Shown here in pieces: positions 9,928 to 21,400 of a stretch of 64,000 nucleotides of DNA; position 1 is the first letter of the stretch, and the number at the start of each line of letters is the position of its first letter. The notes under the pieces are model-generated. The model was not told the DNA's origin. It saw only the letters and a program-made list of their open reading frames with translations, and ran no database searches. A program made the translations under genes and the position numbers. Source of the DNA: Purpureocillium takamizusanense (taxonomy: Eukaryota > Ascomycota > Sordariomycetes > Hypocreales > Ophiocordycipitaceae); the NCBI RefSeq assembly GCF_022605165.1, contig NC_063073.1, positions 1,364,001 to 1,428,000 of the forward strand, given 5' to 3'.

Positions 9928-11597
9928 TCCCTGTTGTCAACGTCCATTTCGGTGCTGTCTTGTGTCCACTGCATGTTCACGTCGAGGGCCTCCAGTGCCC
10001 GTCGCGTTTTCGTCACGGCTCGCCTTGGCCGTGCGTTCTCGGTGTTGACGTTAATGGATAGGTCCGCATTTTCGTTGCGTCCCTGGCTGCTTGTTGGATT
10101 CGGGCGCTTTTGCGTCTTCTTTGTTGGCGACCTGCTGCGACCCGGTCTCGCGCCCTGGGATTGTCGCGGCTCCAGGGGTGGCCGCCCTAGCCTTGGCGCC
10201 TCCTTAGGTTGACCTTGGATGTCGTCCATTGGGATTCGTAGCATTGGGATCTCTGGATGATATTTGGGTCGTGCCTTGTAGGCGGCCTTGATCTTGGCCA
10301 ATTCCTCCTTCCTTGTCGGGCACTGGTTGTTCCAGGCCTCGTGGTCGCCTCTGCAGGAGGCGCACTTCCTGGGGACAGTTTCGTCGCTTTTCGTGGGACA
10401 CTCTCGAGTCGAGTGATCTTGCGCGCAGTAGCCGCATGCTGTTGTTGCCTTGCACTGGGTTCCTATGTGGCCATATTTGTGACATCTGAAGCACTGTCTC
10501 AGACGGCACTGTCTGTCGTATCGTTCGCATTGGAAGACCTCGCCCTGCCAAATCAGTCCTTCGTCGATGATTCTGTTTGCGTCCTCTGCTTTCGCGAATT
10601 CCACGATCACAGATGATGCCGACTTTGTGGGCGATGACTTAGTGAGCCATCCGATATATTTGATCTCTGCATTAGGAATGAACGGTTTGTTGTCCTGCAG
10701 AAGGCCGTCCTTTACTTCGTCGAAACGCTCCATATCCATGGAGCTAGTGCGGATACCGTGTGCTAGTACGCCGTAGGTCAAGATGCGCACTGTGGCGCCG
10801 TTGCCGATCCTTTGTTCCCAGTCCTCTGCGAATTGTCTAAGAGCTTCCATGTCTGCGCTAGTGGCGGTCTTTATGCTGAGGTCACCACTTTTCAACTGAT
10901 TCGACGAGGCTACTTTGATCTTGTTGATGTGCTCGTTGCTGCTTTGTTCGATAGCTCTGTCTATGTGCGCCTTTAGGCTACGTGGGCCCATCGCTCTGAT
11001 GCTGGCGATGGTGACTGGGTCTCGGATGTTTACGATAACTTCACGTTGCGATTGGACTGGCGGTGCTCTGTGATTCACGGGGTTGTGCATGCTTGCAGCG
11101 AGCCCTCCCCTAGCAGCTATGGTGGCGTACGTCTGAACGAGGGTATTCTGCGGTGCGGCTCCTGCTGGCTTCATATCTCTTACCATTTTCATGGTTGCCT
11201 TGCTGACTTCCATTGCCTCCTTGGCCGCAACACTTGCGGCCCTGGCGGTATTGGCGTTCTCTTGTATGCTTACAATGGTCTGTTGTGTCATGTTGTTTGT
11301 GTTCTTGAGTTCGTCTCGGATGTCGTTCATGGCTCGGTTGGTCTTCTCGACGGCGGCCTTTGCTTCGGTCTGCATGTCTCGGATCGCCTCTCGGACGCGG
11401 CCCAGGTCGGCTGTACCCTGTAGTTTGACGATCAGGGACAGCGTCCCGAGGATTGAGTATCTGACTTTGGTTAGGTCGATGGGCGGTCCGTCTGCGTTGA
11501 TCGACTTCAGTGCTGCCTGTAGGTAGGTGCTCAATTTCGCGGCGTGCTCTCGGTAGTCGGCGGGCCAGGTTTGGTCCTCAGGCCACGGGGTCGCCAT
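9924..11597 (-). CDS. LINE ORF1: Gag-like nucleic-acid-binding protein with zinc knuckles
   Basis: This is a 557-residue ORF. The N-terminal third is rich in Ala, Glu, Lys and Met with spaced hydrophobic residues (about residues 60-155) and probably forms a coiled coil. A central domain is followed by three CCHC knuckles near residues 365-425: CX2CX4HX4C, CX2CX3HX4C and CX2CX3HX6C. The C-terminus is Pro/Arg-rich and basic. Such proteins coat the element RNA and guide the ribonucleoprotein to its target. The stop codon lies inside an ATGA overlap with the ORF2 start. Confidence 0.93.
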   Translation of the reverse strand: MATPWPEDQTWPADYREHAAKLSTYLQAALKSINADGPPIDLTKVRYSILGTLSLIVKLQGTADLGRVREAIRDMQTEAKAAVEKTNRAMNDIRDELKNTNNMTQQTIVSIQENANTARAASVAAKEAMEVSKATMKMVRDMKPAGAAPQNTLVQTYATIAARGGLAASMHNPVNHRAPPVQSQREVIVNIRDPVTIASIRAMGPRSLKAHIDRAIEQSSNEHINKIKVASSNQLKSGDLSIKTATSADMEALRQFAEDWEQRIGNGATVRILTYGVLAHGIRTSSMDMERFDEVKDGLLQDNKPFIPNAEIKYIGWLTKSSPTKSASSVIVEFAKAEDANRIIDEGLIWQGEVFQCERYDRQCRLRQCFRCHKYGHIGTQCKATTACGYCAQDHSTRECPTKSDETVPRKCASCRGDHEAWNNQCPTRKEELAKIKAAYKARPKYHPEIPMLRIPMDDIQGQPKEAPRLGRPPLEPRQSQGARPGRSRSPTKKTQKRPNPTSSQGRNENADLSINVNTENARPRRAVTKTRRALEALDVNMQWTQDSTEMDVDNRE

Positions 11598-11728
11598 GGT
11601 GCGTGCGTCGCACTTGGGCTATACGACGGGCACCTGGCTATCCAATTAACCTTTTGGAGCGTATTGCGGCTCGGTAAATGGCTATTGTTTCAAAAATTTC
11701 GTACTCGCTGGTGATGATGTTTTTGGCC

Positions 11729-11740
11729 GTGCCATGTCTG
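11729..11740. repeat. LINE target-site duplication, right copy
   Basis: This is an exact copy of the 12-mer at 5774-5785. It marks the 5' end of the minus-strand element and lies 263 bp before the start codon of the PPR gene. Confidence 0.85.
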
Positions 11741-12003
11741 TTGCCGCGGCTGGTCGAGATGTGACGCCAGGTATAGGGTAGGTGCGGGCAAACGCCGGGT
11801 AATTTTCTTTGCGCGTTCCGACATCTCAACTGGCGCGTAGTCGGAGCTCCAGCTTCTTCAACAAGCGCTCGACAGACGACTATCAGGCCCACGACGCGAG
11901 ACATGCCGAATCCAAATATGCTTCCGTACGCGCTACCTTGCCTATGCAATTGCCAATTGGCTTCTAATGGCGTTTAGATTCCCCGTATAAGAGAGTCATC
12001 ACC

Positions 12004-14439
12004 ATGAGGGCAAGCCTGGCCCGCCATGGTCGACGGCTCCTCGTCTTCCGCGCGATTGCGCCGTCCTGCGCCGCCTTCGCAGCCCCAGCCCGCCGAAGAA
12101 CAATCACGCGGCCGATAGCCCGACGGACGTTCGAGCGGACCTTCTTCAACGCCTTGTTCCAAAAACCGCCGCGCGAGGTGCGGCAACCCGAGTACGAGCC
12201 GGGATGGATGCACATTATGGTCTGGAGGAGTCGCATGCTCGACAACCTGCGCCCGCCGCCTCGCAGAGAGCTGATTGACGCATGGAAGAAGCTCATGCAG
12301 TCGAAGCTCAAAAGGAGGATTCCTCTGAACAGCACCCAAGCCCTGCAGTGCCGCCGCTTGCTAGAATACCTCACCGAGCCCGCGAATCCCGACCAGCAGA
12401 CCAAACCTTTGTCTTCGTCCGATCTCTCCATGGCGCGTCAGGTGCTGCTTGATATTGAGCCTCAAGAAAGGAGCAAGAACCATGCCGATTTGGCAAGGGC
12501 CTTGCATTCTGTGTGGGTCGCTGGCAGCTTCATAGGCAAACCTCGCGCCCCAGAGGTGCAATGGAGCTACCTCGCCCAATCCCTTTCCCGCTATGGCGAG
12601 GCCCAAGAAGCCGCGCGGCTGATCTACTCAAAATGGGACGAGCCCGGGTATCAAGATTACCTGCTCAAAGACGGCAAGCTCATCGAGGCTGTAGCCTACG
12701 GGTTGGCAAGGGAAGGCAGGGAACAGGAACTGCTTGAACTGATCGAGTATGCCGAGAAGCATGGTCTAGCTTACAACGCGGGCCTGCAGGCTATCATGGT
12801 CACATTCTACGCCGACCAAGACCGGATACCCGAGACGAAGCAATGGCTTGCCAAACCAATCGCCCAGAGTCAAAGTCGGGTAGAAGTATATCAGTCTGTT
12901 GCCTCGTTTGCCAAGCGCAACGGGCTGCAAGATTGGGCGATGCCGATATTTCTTGAACTGGGGCAGTCGCTGCCGAAGAAAAAATATTGGGACGTGCTCC
13001 TCCAGGCAATCCTGCTCGTCGGCAGGGGCCTTCAAGAGGTGGAGGCAATGATGGCGCACATGGTAGATCGCAACGGAAAGCTGTCACCGGACATCGGGAC
13101 GCTCAACGGCCTCCTGAGAATTGCGGTCGAAGCCGAGGATGCGACGTTGGCTGATGAGATACTGGCACTGGGCGCTGAAAAGGGGGTCGCCCCCAACGGA
13201 GAGACGTATCTCATCATGCTCCGGATGAGGCTTGCCGCAGACAACCTGTCCGGAGCACGGGCTGCGCATGAACAAGTTCGCCATTTGGAGCCTTGGACCA
13301 ACGATTCGAAGCCGGAGCTCTTTGACGAATACCGGGAACTCGTCAACAAGTTCCTCACCCTGCTCGCGCGTCAATCCTCGCCAGACTTCAAGCTCATACT
13401 TTCCCTACTGGACGGAGTTGAGGAGGTGCAGGTCCTTCTGGACCCGGAGACAGTAGCCACACTCTGCGTGCGGTTTCTTGAAAATGATCAGCACTTTGAT
13501 GCCATGGACCTCCTCGCAGTACACTCGTTTTTGTACAGCGAAGCTCAGCGAGAGGTAGTCCAGAACGCCTTCATATCGTTCTGCCTCGACTCGGGAACCA
13601 GCACGTCTCGGGCCTGGAGTGGATATCAGATCCTTCAGCAGTTCTTCCAAGACACGAGCTTCGAGCGCCGCACAAAGCTTATGGAAGCCTTCTTCGAGCG
13701 CAAACGCCCCGACATGGCGTCCCATGTGTTTGGCCACATGCGCCAACATCGAAACAAAGACTACCACCCGAGGCTTGAGACGTACATCACGTGTCTGGAG
13801 GGGTTCGCGCGGTACCCTGACGCCGAGGGCCTGGCCATGGTGCACAACATGCTTAAGATGGACACCACGGTGCAGCCAAACACAAAGCTCTACACTGCCA
13901 TGATGCTGGCGTACACGGCAAGCGACCAGCCGCTGACGGCCCTGGACTTTTGGAACGAAGTCACGCAGTCCCTCGAAGGTCCATCGTATGCCACCCTCGA
14001 AGCCGTCTTCTGGACACTGGAGAAGAAGCCCGGCGGAGACAGGAAGGCTCGCGAGATTTGGGAGCGGATAGAGAGAATGGACCTGGAGGTGCCGCCGGCG
14101 GTGTACAACGCGTATATCGGCGCCGTGGCGGGGAGCGGTAACGAAAAGGAGGTGCGCGGCCTCATCATGAAAATGGCGTCCTTTGTCGGGACCGAACCGG
14201 ACGCAATGACGTGAGTTGACCATTTCCCTTCGCCAGTAGTCGGGTTGAGTGCAGAGCTGACATGTCACAGGCTGGCCGTGGCACACAACGCACTCCCCGG
14301 ACAGGAGCTTCAGAGCAACTTTCGGGAGTGGGCTCAAAAAAAGTACCGCAACGCGTGGGCGGATCTGGATAAATATGGCCGGCGGTCGAACGAGTTCTCG
14401 CTGTGTCAGATTAAGATCAATCGGGTCATGAAGGCCTGA
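12004..14439 (+). CDS. Mitochondrial PPR protein, probable CIA84-like complex I assembly factor
   Basis: Two exons (12004-14210, 14271-14439; GTGAGT donor, CACAG acceptor) encode 791 residues. The N-terminus is Arg/Ala-rich without acidic residues for about 45 residues and fits a mitochondrial presequence. The segment FQKPPREVRQPEYEPGWMHIMVWRSRMLDNLRPPPR resembles, from memory, fungal complex I intermediate-associated protein 84. The body is helical, with degenerate repeats of about 35 residues such as GTLNGLLRIAVEAEDATLADEILALGAEKGVAPNGETYLIML, matching pentatricopeptide repeats. CIA84 is needed for assembly of the complex I membrane arm in Neurospora; a CYA5-type translation factor is the alternative. 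The LINE lies just upstream and may affect its promoter. Confidence 0.82.
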
Positions 14440-14582
14440 CGTGTACAAGAGGGACTTGATGTCTGTTTGTATCTATACATGAAAGGGCTATTGTACATAT
14501 ATGGAGACACGGGCCACGCCAATGGCAAGATCTTGGACGTCGGGGCTATTTGTCCCTGTTCGGCACATTGAGATCAAGCCGC

Positions 14583-15445
14583 TCACCGATCTCTCCGCTC
14601 AGGGAAGAAATCATCTCTGATCATCTCGGGGTGGTCGTGGATGGTCGGGTAGATGCCCATGCCCTGGACGCGGCGAATCATCTTTGCAATCTTGCGCTGG
14701 TTGACGGGTCGCAGGCACGTTTTGCCCGAGTGGGTGATTTGGCCCGAAGACGACGTAAATTCTTGTACGAGCGAAAAGTTCTGTCACCAAAACGGTCAGC
14801 ACGCTTCCGCGCCCTCGACACAACAAGCCCAAAGGGGCTCCAATGCCTGACAAGAGGCCCCAGGGAGTATATGGGGAAAGTGGGAGGTGGGGATCTCACC
14901 TTGTACATATCGAGCGGGCGGATGCCGAGCGCGTCGATCACGTCGCCGAGGCGTTGGGAGCGCTTGCGCCACTTCTGCATCTCGACGGGGCTCAGGTCAT
15001 GGGGAGAGTAAACGTCGCCGGCCTCCCAGCGACGGGGCATCTGCCTGAGGTAGTCTTTTGAGTTCTTCTGGTTGCGCAGGAGCTCGAGCTGCGCCTCCTT
15101 GGTGCGCAGGGCCGACTCGGCGCGGTTCTTGTACCGGCTGAGGAGGCGGGTGGCGGCCTCGCCGCGCTGCGAGGCGTGCTGGTGCTGGTTCTGCTGGTTC
15201 TGCTGATGCTTGTTCGGACCGCCGCCGCGCTTGTAGCGGTCGGCGTTGTTGATGGAGAGGAGGCTGCTCGTGGAGGAGGGCGACGAGGAGGGGGAGGAGG
15301 ATGATGAGGAGCGTGCGTTGGGGTGTTGCCCTTCGCGGGGGGGCGCGGCGACGAAGGGCGTGGAGGAGAAGGCGCGGTAGAGGAGGCCCGAGGGAGAAGA
15401 GGGCGCGCTGAGAGCGCGGAGAGCGGCTGGTATCCGCGGCGGCAT
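14583..15445 (-). CDS. RSM18: Mitochondrial small-subunit ribosomal protein bS18m
   Basis: Two exons (15445-14900, 14780-14583; GTGAGA donor, GACAG acceptor) encode 247 residues. The start at MPPRIPAALRALSAPS gives a good mitochondrial presequence; the frame stays open upstream, but the extension does not look like a presequence. A Ser/Asn/Gln-rich low-complexity region (about residues 40-95) precedes the conserved part. The C-terminus (HSGKTCLRPVNQRKIAKMIRRVQGMGIYPTIHDHPEM) is the S18 family core, which binds small-subunit rRNA. The gene is convergent with the PPR gene (143 bp apart) and head to head with IMP3. Confidence 0.92.
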
Positions 15446-15814
15446 GGCTGCGTTGTGGGTGCGGTGGTGGTGCAATTGCGGGTGGGAAGTGACGCCGGTG
15501 GTGATGGGGACGACGATGCTGTTCGAAAATCCAAGAGTGGATTGGGACTTTTCGGGTGGGCGAGCCATCGGCGCGGAGCCGCTTCCGCAGGCACAGCTGC
15601 TGGGCCCCACTCAGATTTTTCCCTGTCTTTGCATTTCTCCGTGCATCAAAAACCCAAACATTTTAAGCAGTCTCTCTCGTTCGGACTACACAACACATCC
15701 TCGAGAAGAAAAAAAGCCGGAAAAGACAGGAAATCGAACACATTTTATTAAGCCCATCGGTTTCCCATCAGTCAACCCACGAACGCGAACCTCGCGCCGC
15801 GCCGTCCGCCCGCC
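15446..15814. promoter_or_regulatory. Shared divergent promoter of bS18m and IMP3
   Basis: These 369 bp separate the two start codons of divergently transcribed genes for mitochondrial and cytosolic ribosome production, so the promoter is probably bidirectional. It contains an A-rich stretch (15707-15752) before IMP3. No specific factor site is claimed. Confidence 0.55.
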
Positions 15815-16573
15815 ATGGTGCGCAAGCTCAAGTACCACGAGCAAAAGCTCCTGCGCAAGACCGACTTCATCACCTACAAGCAAGACAATGACCACCGCGA
15901 CAAGGCCGTCATCCGGCGGTACATGATCCAGAAGCCCGAGGACTACCACAAGTATAACCGGCTGTGCGGAGTGCGTTGCCTCTTCCCTTGCCCTCCCCGC
16001 CTGATGGTTCCCGTCTCCTCACGTCTCTCCCTCTCGTGAGCATACTTGCGCCCCGCCTCGCGAGCCGGCGAGCAACATTACGCGACAGACAAAAAGCTCC
16101 ACGCCTAAGCGCATACGAGGAACGCGATATCATTATCAGGGGAAAAAAAAGAAGCTAACATCGTGGGTCCATTCTAGTCCCTGCGACAGCTCGCGCACCG
16201 CCTCTCCCTCCTCCCGCCCGACAACGCCACGCGGCGCAAGCACGAGGACCTGCTGCTCAACAAGCTGTACGACATGGGCATCCTGTCGAGCAAGTCGAAG
16301 CTGTCGGCGGTCGAGCACGGCGTCACCGTCAGCGCGTTCGCGCGCCGGCGCCTCCCCGTCGTCATGACGCGCCTCAAGATGGCCGAGACGGTGCAGGCCG
16401 CCACCAAGATGATCGAGCAGGGCCAGGTGCGCGTCGGCGTCGAGACCGTCACCGACCCGGCCTACTTGGTGACGCGCTCCACCGAGGATTTCGTCACCTG
16501 GGCCGTCGGCAGCAAGATCAAGCGCAACATCATGAAGTACCGCGACCAGCTCGACGACTTTGAGCTGCTGTGA
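15815..16573 (+). CDS. IMP3: U3 small nucleolar ribonucleoprotein IMP3
   Basis: Two exons (15815-15970, 16178-16573; GTGCGT donor, TTCTAG acceptor) encode 183 residues, the same length as the yeast protein. The N-terminus [22 protein letters not shown] and the S4-like RNA-binding region ([55 protein letters not shown]) identify Imp3. It is a component of the U3 snoRNP/SSU processome and promotes U3-pre-18S rRNA pairing in the nucleolus. The intron is 207 nt, long for this window. Confidence 0.97.
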
Positions 16574-17430
16574 GGATGTTGGTTGCTGTTGTTGGGCCGG
16601 TTTGGAGTGGACGAAGGGAGGAGAGGGCTTTGATACCAAAAAGGGCATTTGTCGGCGTTTTGGGGGGTTGTAATGTCGGATTACAAGGCGCAACGATTTC
16701 GGCGGTTGTTTTACATCTTGGTACATTATGCCATGACTGGCTCACATGGGTTCAGGGAATAGAGTGAATGTCATTCTCTTGAGGCAAAAGATGCCATCGT
16801 GCCCCTCTGAAGGCGATGTCCATATGCCAACACGCGGTGCTTTATTCCTGCGCCTATCGAAAAGCTCAACACCATCCTTGCTTCCGCCTGCCTTGATACC
16901 GCTCAGCATCCATCCACACCTGCACAACGCTTCACTCGCATCCGCCAAAGTCAAAATTCATTACGGACCCCCGGCGCAAAAAATCGGATCACGGCAGGAG
17001 GTCAAGATATGAACAGCAGTACAGGGCCGCAAGAGGGACCAACAAGTACCTATTTACGAGGGATACGCTGGGTACTCAAAAGCAGTCACTCCTGTTCGGC
17101 GCAATGCCAGGCACAGTGTCCCGTGCCCTTCCAACCCGCTCACACCCTCCCTACACGCGGTGCCTCGCGCGGAGGGCGTCGGTCGGACAGGCGGCCCCAC
17201 CGACTGCCGGGCCCGCCGCCTAGTCTCGTATCGTCACGCCTGCAGGGCTTTTATAAGTCAGCGCCGCGCAGGCACACCTCTCCTCCCCCCCATCAACTTA
17301 CACCTCTAAATATTTGGCCTACCCGATCTTTCAGGTCGGTAAGTGAATTTGTCTCTACTCTTATCTCTTCTTGCTGTATCCAAGCTCCGACGTCGAGGCG
17401 GATCAAGAACAAAAAGCCCCCCTGCCCATC
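16574..17430. other. Intergenic region between IMP3 and the methyltransferase gene
   Basis: This holds the IMP3 3' UTR and the methyltransferase promoter. The open frames in it are short and show no domain. Confidence 0.5.
17249..17256 (+). promoter_or_regulatory. TATA-like element of the methyltransferase gene
   Basis: A TTTATAAG-type motif lies about 180 bp upstream of the start codon and is followed by a C/T-rich leader. Motif match only. Confidence 0.4.
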
Positions 17431-18412
17431 ATGGCCTCCTTCCTCGCAGGCCTCAGGGACCTGCTCATGCAGCTCGTCGACCCCTGGCTGTTCATGGGCA
17501 TCTCGGCCTCGCACATCCCTCAGACGATCCGCGACATCGTCCTGTCCGGCGCCCTGTGGAAGCTCCTCTGGCCGCCTGCCTTCTCCAACGTGCTGTTCGG
17601 GAATTTCTGGGCCACCATCGGGCCGAGCGTCAAGGAGGCCGGCGAGGCGCGCGTCATCCCCCTGCTCGAAGGCCGCGTCTCGGGCGGTCGCATTCACGAC
17701 ACCGTCGTAGGGACGCCCGTTCATGGGACCGTCATCGAGGTCGGCGCCGGCAGCGGCATGTGGGCCGACGTCTTTGCCCGCATCGGCGCCGGCGCCGGCG
17801 TCCCTGACTCGGCGGACGGCGCTCGCAAGAGGAAGCAGGCTGGCGGCGCTGGCCCTGGACCTGAAATCACCAAGATATACGGCGTCGAGCCGCACCCGCA
17901 GTCCGCCGCCGCGCTGCGGAAGCGTGTCAAGCAAGTTGGACTCGGCGACGTGTACGAGGTGGTCCCCGTGGGCATCGAGTCCGTCAGCGACCCAAAGGCC
18001 TGGGACGGCCAGATTCCACCCGGCAGCGTCGACTGCATCGTCGGCGTCCTGTGCCTGTGCAGCATCCCAGATCCAGAGGAGAATATCAAGCACCTATACA
18101 AGCTGCTCAAGCCCGGCGGTCACTGGTATGTGTACGAGCACGTCAAGGCGACCCGCGGCGGGCCGCTGTTCAGCCTGTATCAACGTGAGAGCCCCCAAGC
18201 TTGAACTTTTGAGTCAGACTGTGTAAACTTACCCCGCTTTAGGGCTCGTCAACATCCCCTGGTCATTTTTCATGGGATCGTGCCGTATCTGTCGGGATAC
18301 TAAGAAGAGCCTCCTCTCCGCTGGGCCGTGGCACCAGAGTGACCTCGTCAGCCCGCCCGACGAGCCGGCATACGCCGTCCTTCCACACATTCTCGGTACC
18401 TTGACCAAGTAG
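17431..18412 (+). CDS. SAM-dependent methyltransferase, METTL7-like
   Basis: Two exons (17431-18184, 18243-18412; GTGAGA donor, TTTAG acceptor) encode 307 residues. A hydrophobic N-terminal region (about residues 1-65) suggests membrane or lipid-droplet association. The Rossmann motif I GTVIEVGAGSGMWADVF appears near residue 98. An acidic motif II (YGVEPHP) follows, then DCIVGVLCLCSIPDPEENIKHLYKLLKPGGHWYVYEHVK, typical of class I methyltransferases. The C-terminus (QRLVNIPWSFFMGSCRICRDT) fits the METTL7/UbiE-like group. The substrate is unknown; animal relatives methylate thiols. A Gly/Ala-rich insert lies around residues 110-140. Confidence 0.87.
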
Positions 18413-18497
18413 CCACTCATCGACAAATAAGGGGGGGTAGGATGTCGACTTTTGCTCGCAATTCCATTCAGGGGTATCTTGCTTCCGACTCATGTAG

Positions 18498-21400
18498 CTA
18501 CAGTTCGTCGTCGTCGTCATCGTCGAGCAGGAATATCGATGTCCTCTTCGACTTTCCGTCCTCCAGTTTCACCTTAGCCTTCTTCTCGTTGTCGGACGCG
18601 TCGTGCTTGATTGGCGTCTTGACATCGTCGCGACCCGCACCACCGCCCTCCGCCTTGAATTTGAGGTCGTAGGGCTTTGTCTCGTCCTTGACCAACTCGT
18701 CCTTGATGCTCTTGGGTTTGATAGATGGTGATGTAAAGTCCACCTTTACTTTGGCGTCTTTCCTGTCGTCTTCGTATTTAGGCTCGAGCTTCAGGTCTTC
18801 CTGCTTCTTCACGTACTCGACATCCTCGTTTTTCAGTACCTTGATTTCATCATAGTCTTTCAACACTTTTGACTCGCCCTCCTCTTTGAAAGCCTTCTGC
18901 TCTTCTTCGTCTTTGATGATGGCCTTCATCTCATCACTCCCCTCCCTCTCCGCGACTTCAGCCCGTGCCAGTGCTGCTTCTCGCCTTCTGTAGAACGTAT
19001 CCAGGCAGCTTCGTCTCGTCTCGGATGACCACGTCTCCACAATAGGGGCAAAGGTAAGCGCATTCTTGAAGCCGAATTCGCGTGCCATCTCGCAGAATTG
19101 CCGGAGACATACGTCCTCTGGTGGTCGGTAGACGCTGTGCAGCTCATCGCCGTCCTCGTCTTCAGTGTCGGCGAACAGTGCGCTGTGCCCTTCGGCATCT
19201 CCAGCAGCATACGTCGCGAGTTCGGCGCGGCGCGAGAGCTGCTGCTCGACCTTTGACGTGCCGACGACCTCCGAGTTGTCATGTGTGTACTCGACACCCG
19301 CCGATGTGAGGATAGCTTGGATGGCGTCCGTCTTCGGCACAGCCGTCTTCTGCGATTGGAGGAGCCTCTCCTGGTTTTCAGCGGTCAGGAGAGTGGCTAG
19401 CTGGCTGATGCCGCCATCCTCGTTCTCCGCTTCTTCCTTCTTCACCATGCCGAGGCTTTCCCCATCCTGGGATGCCTTCTCCATGTCCACATCCGCGAGG
19501 TGAACGCCGGCTTTGGCTTCTGCGATGTTGGTCTTGTTGACAATATCCCGGAGCAACCCGCTGTCACTGTGGTAGGTAAAAATGTTGGCGAGCCCGAAAA
19601 TTTCGCCCTTCCTCTCAGTGTCCTGCTGTATACCCTTGAAGTAGCGGCGCTCCGATGACGCAGTGTAGCCAATGTTGGCTTGTTGCTGCTTGTAGATCTG
19701 CCGGGCGTACACGATCTCCTCCACGGTGCCGAGTGATATAAGGCGGAACACCTCGACGTCCCGAGTCTGTCCAATGCGGTACGCTCGGTCCTGAGCTTGC
19801 AAGTCGTACGAGGGGTTCCAGTGCGGGTCAATAATGACAACCTTGTTCGCAGAGGTAATGTTGAGACCGACGCCTCCCGCCTTGGTGGAAATGAGAAAGA
19901 CAAATTGCGTCGGGTCCGAGTTGAACGTATCCACCACGTCTTGCCGCTGTTCGTACGACAGCGACCCGTCCAGGTAGCTGACATTGTAGCTGGTATTGGT
20001 GAAAAGGTGTTGAAGGATGCGCAGAAAGCGAACGCTATGAGAGAAGATGAGAACCTTGTCTCCGCTACCGTGCCAGAACTTGAGCAACTTCTTGAGGACC
20101 TTCCACTTGCCGCAGAATTCGGGGTTGACCAGATTCCTAATCTGATCCCTCTGTTCGTACAGCTCTTTCCATGTGTCTGGCATGCAAGTCTGCAGGGTCG
20201 CGAGCTCGTTCTTGTGTCGAGGCTCCAGATCCGTTGTTGAGGGGACGAGGAGGGTGAGATGGTTGGCAAGCTTCTGCAGGATAATGATGCTCGGAAACAC
20301 AATTTGCTGCCACGTGCAACCGTCAGGTAGATGTTTACGGCAGCACCAACCTTTCTTCTCGCCATGCTCGCAATGGTCCGACACGGTCCGCAAAAGTTCA
20401 AGCTCTGAGCTGGAGAGAAAATTCTGATATGCCTCGAGTTGCAGCTCCGTGAGGGGACAAAAGACGACGCGGTCCGTCTTCTTGGGTAGTTGATCCGCGA
20501 TGAGGGTCTTCATCCGCCGCAGGAAGTAGCGGGGCAAAAGGTTCTGGACCAGTTTCTTTGCCGTTTGCCTTGCGAGGCTAAGTTGCGCACCAGTCGCGTC
20601 GTGGGATTGGCCAACCGTCAGAGGCTTGGTGATTCTCTGTGACCATTCTGCCTTGGTGCCGAAATGACCTGGGTTTGTCCAGTCGAGCAACGTCCACAAC
20701 TCCTCGTATTTGTTCTGTATAGCAGTCCCAGTAAGGCCAATACGACACAGAGCGTTGACTTCCGCCAACGCTTTGGTTGTTTCCGAATATCTGTCCTTGA
20801 GGCGATGACATTCGTCGCAGATGACAGCATCCCATTGTACCATGTTGATGGAGCTGCGGCTGTTCTTGTACGTGTCATAAGTGGTGATCATGATTTCCAG
20901 GAGCCCCGAGCGCGCGGTGCCGAGCACGTCGTCTTTGTTTGCGCCATGGAAAACATCAACGTGCCACCAACCCCAGCGGTTCATCTCGTTCTTCCAGTTC
21001 ATGATGAGCGAGCCAGGGCAGATGACGAGTATCCGCGGATACCAGCGGTCGCTGAAAAAGCGAATCTCCCGCATGCGCCTGGCATCACGCTCGTCTCCGG
21101 TTTTGCCAAAGGCGGCGGTCAAGAACGCGGCAACCTGAACGGTCTTCCCTAGACCCATATCATCGCCCAGAATGCCGCCCTCTTGATATACAAATTTGCG
21201 ATGCAAAAACCGGACACCTGCCACTTGGTAGTCGCGTAGATACTGAGCGATAGAAGCAGGAATTAGACTGGCGGACTGAGGAAGCTCGATGTCCTTGTAG
21301 GGTCTCGAGGGCTTTATACCGCTAGACGCGTCGAATACTGGGCGCTCCTTCAACTCCGAGAGCCTTGAGGATTCATCAAAGTCGATACCGGAATAGTCAG

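Larger units (their letters stand above)
5786..11728 (-). mobile_element. Full-length LINE (non-LTR) retrotransposon, I/Tad-like
   Basis: The 5943-bp element lies on the minus strand between two exact 12-bp direct repeats. In transcript order it has a 131-nt 5' UTR, ORF1 (11597-9924, Gag-like), ORF2 (9927-6097, endonuclease/RT/RNase H), a roughly 300-nt 3' UTR and a terminal run of three CAGTT units. Both ORFs are intact. An APE-type endonuclease, RNase H and zinc-knuckle Gag together place it in the I superfamily, and in fungi the usual member is the Tad clade; clade placement is an inference. Codon use looks less GC-biased than in neighbouring host genes. The intact ORFs and perfect duplication suggest a recent insertion and possible activity. 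Confidence 0.93.

Noticed and set aside
5883..11652. ATTAACCT repeated on both sides of the LINE as a possible target-site duplication
   Set aside because: An 8-mer match is expected more than once by chance between the flanks, and the 12-mer at 5774/11729 fits the repeat tail and 5' UTR much better.
15446..15610. N-terminal extension of bS18m
   Set aside because: The frame is open, but the extension is not presequence-like, whereas the ATG at 15445 starts a good mitochondrial presequence.
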